NCBI GenBank assembly: GCA_964405665.1
Contig: CAYOOT010000038.1
Coordinates: 1 to 25,845, forward strand
Length of the DNA: 25,845 nt
Direction: 5' to 3'
Source of the DNA: CAYOOT01 sp964405665
GTDB taxonomy: Bacteria; Bdellovibrionota_C; UBA2361; SZUA-149; CAZDWZ01
Below, piece after piece: positions 15,557-22,900 of the stretch. Every line of letters begins with the position of its first letter. Within the stretch, counting starts at the first letter, position 1. Both the position numbers and the translations under genes were made by a program. Below the pieces are notes generated by a model. The model did not search any database and was not told the origin of the DNA. It was given only the letters and a program-made list of their open reading frames with translations.

Positions 15557-15585
15557 TTGCTTGGATAAGCAAGTTGTAGTATAGT
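15557..15585 (+). promoter_or_regulatory. Promoter of the metalloregulator gene with palindrome over -35
   Basis: A -35-like TTGCTT (15557-15562) and -10-like TATAGT (15580-15585) lie 17 nt apart. The -35 box is the left half of a perfect palindrome, TTGCTT-GGAT-AAGCAA (15557-15572), a likely operator. A second inverted repeat, AACTTTTGC (15552-15560) with GCAAAAGTT (15588-15596), spans the whole promoter and competes for the same bases. A third, AAACATTTG/CAAATGTTT (15492-15500, 15534-15542), lies upstream toward the divergent coiled-coil gene. Autoregulation by the encoded regulator is the natural inference. Confidence 0.5.
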
Positions 15586-15617
15586 AGGCAAAAGTTTACT
15601 CAGGAGAACTATTGCCT

Positions 15618-16031
15618 ATGGAATCAACAGTTGAAGTTTGGAAAGAATTTCATGAAAACGAAATTACTCACAGTGCTGCCCATCATTTGTTGGCTATTCA
15701 AGAATTAATCGGCAAACGTGGCTATGCGCGTGTTACTGATGTTGCCAAGTTTTTAGATATTACAACTGGCAGCGCTTCTACAAATCTCAAAGGATTGAAA
15801 CAAAAAGGTTTTGTTGCAGAAGATGATAATCGTTTTATTTCTTTATCTCCTGAAGGAGAAAGACTTGCTGTAGCAATCTTATCTCGTAGAAAAATATTGG
15901 AAGAATTCTTTATTAAGGTTTTAGGAGTTGATGCGCATATTGCAGGAGTCGATGCCTGTAAAACAGAACATTTACTTAGTCCGGAAACTACCAGTCGGAT
16001 GGCAGAATTCTCTAAGAAATTCAAGAAATAA
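15618..16031 (+). CDS. DtxR/MntR-type metal-dependent repressor
   Basis: 137 residues from ATG 15618. A TTG six bases upstream is an alternative start; AGGAG at 15602-15606 lies 11 nt from the ATG and 5 nt from the TTG. The winged helix-turn-helix covers about 16-80 (ARVTDVAKFLDITTGSAS is the recognition region). The dimerisation/metal domain carries DACKTEHLLSPET, where C114, E117 and H118 match the Cys-x-x-Glu-His metal ligands of DtxR rather than the Glu set of MntR. In place of the N-terminal Met/Asp ligand there is a His pair (H22-H23). It lacks the SH3-like third domain. It should repress metal-uptake genes when Fe or Mn is plentiful; no transporter for these metals is in the window. 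It converges with the MFS gene. Confidence 0.88.
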   Translation: MESTVEVWKEFHENEITHSAAHHLLAIQELIGKRGYARVTDVAKFLDITTGSASTNLKGLKQKGFVAEDDNRFISLSPEGERLAVAILSRRKILEEFFIKVLGVDAHIAGVDACKTEHLLSPETTSRMAEFSKKFKK

Positions 16032-16051
16032 CTTGAGGGTGGACTGGACAC

Positions 16052-17254
16052 TCATTTCTTCTTTCTTTGTTTCAACCCAGGAAGCAGCCAATAATTAGAG
16101 ATTAATCCCATCACTGCGCAGATCCAACCGATTGAACTTAAAGACATGACTCCGGCAAGATGAAAGCCAATTAAGGGAGCCAGAAAAAAACGAATTCCTG
16201 TCATAAAAAGATGCACTGCCATATATTCTGAAACCCGATCCTGAGGTGCAAGCTTTGTAACCCAAAGATTCCAGGTAACATCTCCACCGGATTGGGCGAT
16301 GCCATAAAATATCGCAGTGATAAAAAAGCCGGAAGGAGAACCGCTCATAAAAAATCCGGCAATACCAATCATCAGGGCGATATTGGCAAGAAACCTAATC
16401 ATAAAAAAACTAATTTTATCAAAAAGCCATCCCCAAATGGGAGTAAGGATTAATTTGGTGGCATTTGGTATAATTGAAATAAATAAGGCAATTTGTCCCT
16501 CGGTGAAATTCAAATTATATTGAGGATTAGCCAGATACTCAATTCTTAAGGGCGCAGTGATCAGGTTAGCCGAACCAATCAACATCCAGCAAATTAAGGT
16601 GTTTCTAAAAAGAAGATCGGTTTTTAAGAAGCTAAATCCTCTACTTAATTTAATTTCAACATCTTCTTTTATGGGATGGGCCGGGCATTTATTTAGACAA
16701 TAACTATTAAGAAATAATGCCAGAGCGTAGATAAAAAGCAGATACTGAAATAAGTGAATTTTTCCGGTGAAAAAATTTCCGACAAAGTAAGCAAAAATTA
16801 TTACAGAAACTATTCTGATTAAGCGAGTTAAGGAATATAGTGTGCCGATACTTTCTTCCGGATAATTATCACTATACATCTGGGTACAAAGAGGAGTGAT
16901 GATGGCAACACTGCATAATCCTAAAATTGAAGCAGCAATAAAAGTCGCTTCATTGGGGAAAAATGCCGCAATTAAAGTACTTATTCCTCCAAGAAATGTT
17001 ACAAATGCGGCGGACTTAGAAGAGTTTAATTTATTTTTTGCTACATAATAGACAAGCAAGGGGCAAAAAAGCAGTCCCAGACTATCTCCGGAAATTGTGA
17101 TCCACTTTATATTTGCCGAAAACTGAAAAAAACGAACGGCAATCAATAGTATAAATGTAGTGCTCGCTGTTTCCAGTATCCCCAGCGATACGGCTCTAAT
17201 TTGTTCGTACCTAAAAGTAGTACGAGCGACATGATTATTTTCTAAATGAAGCAT
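16052..17254 (-). CDS. MFS-type transporter, substrate unknown
   Basis: 400 residues with about 12 hydrophobic segments split by a charged central loop (near residues 190-205, CPAHPIKEDVEIKLSRGF), the usual plan of the major facilitator superfamily. The loop between segments 8 and 9 contains GWLFDKIS, resembling the MFS loop motif. The short cytoplasmic tail ends in basic residues (KQRKKK). The start at 17254 lacks a Shine-Dalgarno site. It lies 14 nt downstream of the secreted metallopeptidase gene, suggesting one transcript, and its end is 20 nt from the end of the converging metalloregulator gene. Substrate and direction cannot be inferred. Confidence 0.78.
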   Translation of the reverse strand: MLHLENNHVARTTFRYEQIRAVSLGILETASTTFILLIAVRFFQFSANIKWITISGDSLGLLFCPLLVYYVAKNKLNSSKSAAFVTFLGGISTLIAAFFPNEATFIAASILGLCSVAIITPLCTQMYSDNYPEESIGTLYSLTRLIRIVSVIIFAYFVGNFFTGKIHLFQYLLFIYALALFLNSYCLNKCPAHPIKEDVEIKLSRGFSFLKTDLLFRNTLICWMLIGSANLITAPLRIEYLANPQYNLNFTEGQIALFISIIPNATKLILTPIWGWLFDKISFFMIRFLANIALMIGIAGFFMSGSPSGFFITAIFYGIAQSGGDVTWNLWVTKLAPQDRVSEYMAVHLFMTGIRFFLAPLIGFHLAGVMSLSSIGWICAVMGLISNYWLLPGLKQRKKK

Positions 17255-17268
17255 TTTGGAATGCGCTA

Positions 17269-18486
17269 TTACTCAAAAGCGAGTCTTACTTTATTTTCGC
17301 TAAGAGTAATACTTAAATTAAATTTATTATTAAGGTGGGAACATCTACTGGTATCGCAGCTTAATTTGGTTTTAAAGCGCACTTCGTAAGCATTTATAAT
17401 ACTAGTAAAGAATTCTTCGGCCTCTTTATTATCTTTCCAGAGGATTTCCCACAAGAGGTAATTTTTTTTAGTAACTTTTTCCTCGTAAAGTCCTAGTTTA
17501 TCAGTCTTCCAACCATTGGCTGCTTGAGAAGCGAGATCGGGAGCCAGCCAATTTGCAATTAATGTAGAAATTAAAAACTCACCAAAAGTATCAGCTAGTA
17601 AAAGATTGGAGTTTTTGGATTTTGTTATATTTTCGATTATTGGGACTGGAAGGTTCTCGCTTTTATTACCAGCAGTACCATAATTTTCAGGATGTAATAT
17701 TTCAGAGGTAGAGTTTGGTGGATTTCTAAATACTGAATCTACTTCCTGGTAGCCATTTTTCATCAAAAAATGATGCACAAAATTAAGACCGCTGGTGTAA
17801 GGGAAAATCATTAAAGTTTGCAGGGATTTTGGGGCATTACTTAAATTGGAAGTTAACATTGCTCCGATAATATTTTGCATTAAAAATGCTTTAACGTCTT
17901 TTTGTTGAGCAATCGGCGGAAGCCCGCTGGAATTAAGGCTAAAATCCAACATCACTGCCGTGGCATCACCTTCGGCCAAAGCAGAATGCGCCAGGATCGT
18001 GTCGGTGTTTTGAACTTTATCATCCATTAATTTTTCAAGATTAAAATGCTGATCTTGAAGGGCATGGGTTAGTTCATGAACAGCGATCGGCAGTTGCAAT
18101 GATTCTGGCATCCAACTGGCCATAGCATAGAACTTTTTCTTGGGATCGTAGAAACCACCGACCTGATCACTGTAAAATTGGACCATTTCGCGAATATAAT
18201 CAAAATCTTCCGGAATAAATCCTAGAAGTTTGTAAATTATTTCTTCATGTTTCATTTTAATTTTTGCGGACTGCTCATTGAGGGTATCATTTAAATATTT
18301 TTCCACGTCTTTTTTGGTCTTTTGCTGACAAGGAACTTTTGCTTTCGGTTTTAGCCCACGAATTTTAATAGCAATCGGTAAAGCTGCATCAACCAAAGAG
18401 CAGCCGGAATTTTGGGCGAATGACTTTGTGGTCAATATTCCTAAGGCAAGAATTACAAAGATGATTTTTTTAAGAGTTCTGTGCAT
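17269..18486 (-). CDS. Secreted zinc metallopeptidase-like protein (HELTH motif)
   Basis: 405 residues with a signal peptide (basic start MHRTLKK, hydrophobic core, likely cleavage after SFA or SFAQ near residue 24). The segment GGFYDPKKKFYAM is followed by the zinc-binding HExxH motif HELTH (137-141), in AVHELTHALQDQHF. A Glu-containing EGDA (E172) lies 31 residues downstream, as expected for the third zinc ligand of a gluzincin-like enzyme. I have seen this GFYDP...HELTHALQDQ pattern in uncharacterised exported proteins. Cysteines at 29, 53 and a pair near the C-terminus could form disulfides. Target unknown. It sits between the permease and the MFS transporter on the same strand, 67 nt after the permease gene. 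Confidence 0.78.
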   Translation of the reverse strand: MHRTLKKIIFVILALGILTTKSFAQNSGCSLVDAALPIAIKIRGLKPKAKVPCQQKTKKDVEKYLNDTLNEQSAKIKMKHEEIIYKLLGFIPEDFDYIREMVQFYSDQVGGFYDPKKKFYAMASWMPESLQLPIAVHELTHALQDQHFNLEKLMDDKVQNTDTILAHSALAEGDATAVMLDFSLNSSGLPPIAQQKDVKAFLMQNIIGAMLTSNLSNAPKSLQTLMIFPYTSGLNFVHHFLMKNGYQEVDSVFRNPPNSTSEILHPENYGTAGNKSENLPVPIIENITKSKNSNLLLADTFGEFLISTLIANWLAPDLASQAANGWKTDKLGLYEEKVTKKNYLLWEILWKDNKEAEEFFTSIINAYEVRFKTKLSCDTSRCSHLNNKFNLSITLSENKVRLAFE

Positions 18487-18553
18487 GCCGTTTCTTATAC
18501 AGAAATAAGCATCAATGGTAAAATAATAAGATCAGAAGGCCGAATTTGGTTTT

Positions 18554-19849
18554 TTATGAAAAATAAATACCCAAGAACAACAAGAAAGTGGAAGCAGTAA
18601 GATAAATATTAATTTCTTTGGCCCTACCGCTAAGTAAATATAGAAAAAGATAAGAAGCAAAACCGGCAAACATTGCTTTATCCAAACCAAAAGTAAAAAA
18701 AGTTGTAATTACAATAATTGTCGCAGAAACAATATCAATCAACTGATAAGATTTTAAATCTTGTTTATTTGGAAAAAGCATTACGCCCACATAAAACAAG
18801 GCACCAGTGGTAGCTACTCCAGGAACAAGATTAATTAAAGGAGTAAGTAGTAAAAATGAGGCGAATAAAATCGCTACGACAATTGCCACTAAGCCAGTTC
18901 TTCCTCCTTCGCCAATTCCAACGGCGCTTTCCACATAAGTAATTAAATTAGAAGTTCCGGTTAATGCTCCGACTACTGTGCCAAGACCATCGACTACCAA
19001 GCCTTCTTTTAAACGAGGTAAATTTCCATCTTTGTCGACAATTGTTGTGTTTCTGGTGAGGCCGATAAATTTGGCAATACTTCCATAAAAATCCAAAATA
19101 AATAAAACCAAAACTACAGACCATACTTTGGGATTGGAAATCACAGAAAAATCTAAAGCTAAAGTTGCAGCATACATTTCTTCATTAAGCTTGATCTGAT
19201 CTGTTGGTTTGGCAATACCGATAAAATGAGCAAAAATTGAAGCAAGAATAATACTGATTAAAACAAATCCTTTGATCTTAAAATGCTTCAGCAGAGAAAC
19301 AAGAACAAGTCCTGCAAAAAAAACTAAAGCTTCATTGGAGCTGAGATTTCCCAGGCCTTTAACTTTTATTCCTTCATAAAATAAAACACCGCTCACTTTT
19401 AAAGCAATCAGCATTAAAAAAACTCCGACTGCTGCTGAGATGCCCGATTTTAATTTATCGGGAATAGCTTTGATGACATTTACCCGAAGCGGAGTATAAC
19501 TAAAAAAAACTGTAAAAATCCCCGACCAAAATATTGCTCCTAAAGCTTGCTGCCAAGTAAAGCCCATCGTGCCCACCACAACATAAGCAACATAGGCATT
19601 CATTTCCAAGCCCGGCGCAACAGCAAAAGGTAACCTCGCCCAAATTCCCATCAGCATACAGCTAATTACTGAACCAATAATTGTGGCAAAAAACACTGCG
19701 CTAGTATTCATTCCTGCAGCAGCAAGAATTGTCGGATTGACGATACAAATATAAGAAAGAGAAAGAAAAGTAGAAATTCCTGCTAAGATTTCTATTTTTA
19801 AAGAAGAGCCTCGTTCTGAGATTTTAAAAAATTTATCTAATTTTTCCAT
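18554..19849 (-). CDS. AzgA/PbuG-type purine (hypoxanthine/guanine) permease
   Basis: 431 residues, about 12 membrane segments, normal length for the AzgA branch of nucleobase:cation symporters. Family landmarks are the start LDKFFKISERGSSLKIEILAG followed by TFLSLSYICIVNPTILAAAGM, then PFAVAPGLEMNAYVAY (about residues 72-87), where the usual GMGLNA-type sequence is present as GLEMNA. GTSNLITYVESAVGIGEGGRTGLVA (about 300-325) contains the substrate-site region. It imports purine bases across the inner membrane by proton symport; exact specificity is an inference. No purine riboswitch is visible in the short upstream region, which it shares divergently with uvrA. Confidence 0.9.
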   Translation of the reverse strand: MEKLDKFFKISERGSSLKIEILAGISTFLSLSYICIVNPTILAAAGMNTSAVFFATIIGSVISCMLMGIWARLPFAVAPGLEMNAYVAYVVVGTMGFTWQQALGAIFWSGIFTVFFSYTPLRVNVIKAIPDKLKSGISAAVGVFLMLIALKVSGVLFYEGIKVKGLGNLSSNEALVFFAGLVLVSLLKHFKIKGFVLISIILASIFAHFIGIAKPTDQIKLNEEMYAATLALDFSVISNPKVWSVVLVLFILDFYGSIAKFIGLTRNTTIVDKDGNLPRLKEGLVVDGLGTVVGALTGTSNLITYVESAVGIGEGGRTGLVAIVVAILFASFLLLTPLINLVPGVATTGALFYVGVMLFPNKQDLKSYQLIDIVSATIIVITTFFTFGLDKAMFAGFASYLFLYLLSGRAKEINIYLTASTFLLFLGIYFS

Positions 19850-19873
19850 CAGTAGATCGTCTTTAGGTTATGG

Positions 19874-19904
19874 TTGAAAGTTAGTAATTTGTAGCATATA
19901 TAAT
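19874..19904 (+). promoter_or_regulatory. Predicted promoter of uvrA
   Basis: TTGAAA (19874-19879) is followed either at 17 nt by TATATA (19897-19902) or at 19 nt by TATAAT (19899-19904). Transcription would begin near 19910, about 40 nt before the preferred uvrA ATG. The opposite strand carries a weaker candidate for the divergent permease gene. No LexA-type operator (CTGT-N8-ACAG or GAAC-N4-GTTC) was recognised. A short inverted repeat, CTTTG/CAAAG (19908-19923), lies at the start of the predicted transcript. Confidence 0.5.
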
Positions 19905-19949
19905 AGTCTTTGGTTAATCAAAGAAAATGTCCGATTGTTCGAAGTTGAA

Positions 19950-22900
19950 ATGAATCTAAAAAAAGCAAATCTCCTGGAACTTTTTGGTGTTCGGGAAAAT
20001 AATCTTAAAAACCTTGACTTAACGATTAAGCACAATCAGTTAACGGTCATCACCGGTCTTTCCGGTTCGGGCAAGTCCACTCTTGCCTTTGATACAATTT
20101 ATGCTGAGGGTGCCAGAAGATATATTGAGACTTTTAGTCCTTATACCAGACAGTTTTTGGATCGCTTAAAGGAACCTGATATTTCGGCAATTACCGGAGT
20201 GCGGCCATCGCTGGCCTTGGAACAAATAAATAAAATTACAACTTCCCGCTCTACTGTGGGAACAGTTACTGAAATCAATGATTACCTTAAGGTGCTTTGG
20301 GCCAATCTTTCGGAAATCTATTGTTCTAAATGTGATCTGCCGGTTAAGCGGGATACTCCCAGTTCCACTCTCGGTGCAATCAAAGATATTTTAAGAGATG
20401 ATCAGATTGAACAATTGTTAATTTGTTTTAAAATAAAAATTAAAGGACTTTCTACTCTTGGATCTTTGGTCACAACCTTAGAAGCACAGGGGCTTACTCG
20501 TTACTACTGCGATAAAACTAAAGAAGCAAAATATTTAAATGAACTCCTGGAAGAAAAGAAAAAAAAGTTAAGTGAAATATTAATTGTAGTAGATCGCATT
20601 AAGCAAAATAGTTTTGATGCCGAGCATTTGCTCTCCAGTATCAATCAAGCTTTTACTTTGGGTTTAGGAGAACTACATATAATTGGACTGAGTGCTGATA
20701 AAAAAGAATTAATTTTAAAAACTTTCAGAGAAGCTTTGATTTGCAGTTCTTGTGGGGAGCGTTTACATGCTCCCAAAACTTATTTGTTTTCTTTTAATAG
20801 TCCACTTGGCGCTTGTCCGACATGCCAGGGTTTTGGCCGTGTGCTGGCAGTGGATCCTGCTCTTTGTGTTCCCAACCCCAATCTTTCTATCAAGCAAGGA
20901 GCGATTGCTTGTTGGAAAACACCGGCTACAGCCAAAGAATTAAAAAAATTAATCATTTTTTGCAAAGACAAGGGAATAGATATCAATGCTCCTTGGGAAA
21001 CATTGACCAAAGAACATAGAGACTTAATTTTTCAAGGTGAGAAAAAGTATTACGGAATTAAAAAATGGTTTAAATGGCTGGAAACTAAAAGACATAAAAT
21101 GCATGTGCGGGTTTTTATGTCTCATTTTAGAAAAGAATCGATTTGTCCTGATTGTCAAGGAAGTCGGCTGAGAGAAGTTGCTGCAAATTACAGAATATTG
21201 GGAAAAACTTTACAAGATATTTGGAATACTCCTTTGGATAATTTACATGGATTCTTTTCTGAACTACGCGCACTTCAGCATTCCAAAGCTTTGGATGTGG
21301 CTTTAGAAGAAATTATTTCTCGTCTTACTTATCTTTTGGAAATTGGGCTTGGTTATTTAACTTTGGACCGGCAAACAAGAACTCTTTCCGGCGGTGAATA
21401 TCAAAGAGTTAATTTAACATCATTGCTTGGTTCAAGATTAGTCAATACTACTTTAGTTTTGGATGAGCCGACAATTGGTCTTCATCAGCAGGATACTTTT
21501 CGTTTAATTAATACGCTAAAAAAATTAAAGGAACGAGGAAATACCTTAATTGTTGTAGAACATGAAAAAGAAGTAATTAAAGCAGCGGACGAAATTATCG
21601 ATATTGGCGTTTATTCCGGAAAAAATGGCGGGAAAATAGTTTATCAAGGAGATTATCAGGGATTATTAAAATCAAAAGAATCGCTTACCGCAAAGGCTTT
21701 GCTGGAAGATTTTAATTATCAAACTCCAATTTCATCTAAAAAAAATAATCGCTTTCTAAAAATAAAACGTGCCCGAGCGCATAATTTAAAAGCTGTAGAT
21801 ATTGAAATTCCTCTAGGAAAATTTGTGGTTTTATCCGGAGTTTCTGGCTCAGGAAAATCCAGTTTAATTGAGAAATGTCTGGTTCAGCCATATGCCCGGC
21901 TTAAAGACGGATTGAATCTTAAACAATTAAAATTTGAGTTTGCAGATGTTTTGGATGGGATTGAAGGTCTGGAGGATTTGGAAGAAGTTGTTTTTATCAA
22001 TCAATCCCCGATTGGAAAAACTCCGCGCTCAAATTCAGCAACCTACACTAAGGTCTGGGATCAAATCCGAGAGAATTTAGCTGCTACAGAGGAAGCGCAA
22101 AAATTGGGACTTTCCAAATCGGCTTTTTCTTTTAACGTTGATGGTGGTAGATGCCCCAATTGTCAGGGAGCAGGAGCGATAAAAATTGAAATGCAATTTT
22201 TAGCCGATGTTTATGTGCAATGTGAAATCTGCAAAGGAATGCGTTTCCAAGATAAGGTATTAGATGTTCGCTATCATGGAAAAAATGTCATTGATTTTTT
22301 AGCGATGACTCTCGATGAAGTCGTAGAATTTTATACGACTCAAGGAGAAGATTTAAATAATAGAATCATTCAAGGATTGATGCCTTTAGTAACTTTGGGT
22401 TTAGGGTATTTACAACTAGGCCATCCCTTAAGTCTTCTTTCCGGCGGTGAGTCCCAAAGATTAAAAATCGCTTCCGAACTGGCAGAGACCAAAAGCAAGA
22501 ATAAACTTTTTATCTTTGATGAACCGACGACCGGGCTTCATCCTTATAATATTGAACAACTTTTATCTTCGCTAAGAGAATTAATCAAAAGAGGTCATAG
22601 TGTTTTATGTGTCGAGCATAATTTAGATGTTATTAAACAAGCAGATTGGATAATCGATCTGGGACCTGGAGGGGGAGATAGCGGTGGTGAAGTTGTAGCC
22701 AGCGGGGAAGTGGAAAACCTGATTAGGAATTCAAAAAATTACCTTTTGTCTCAAACTGTAGCAGTTTTAACTGAAGGTGCTAATCAAAACAATCTTCCTC
22801 AAGAAAATAAAATTGTTTCAATTGCCAAAGATGCACCACTAGAGATTGAAGTAATCGGCGCAAGAGAGCATAACTTAAAAAATATTTCTGTAGATATTCC

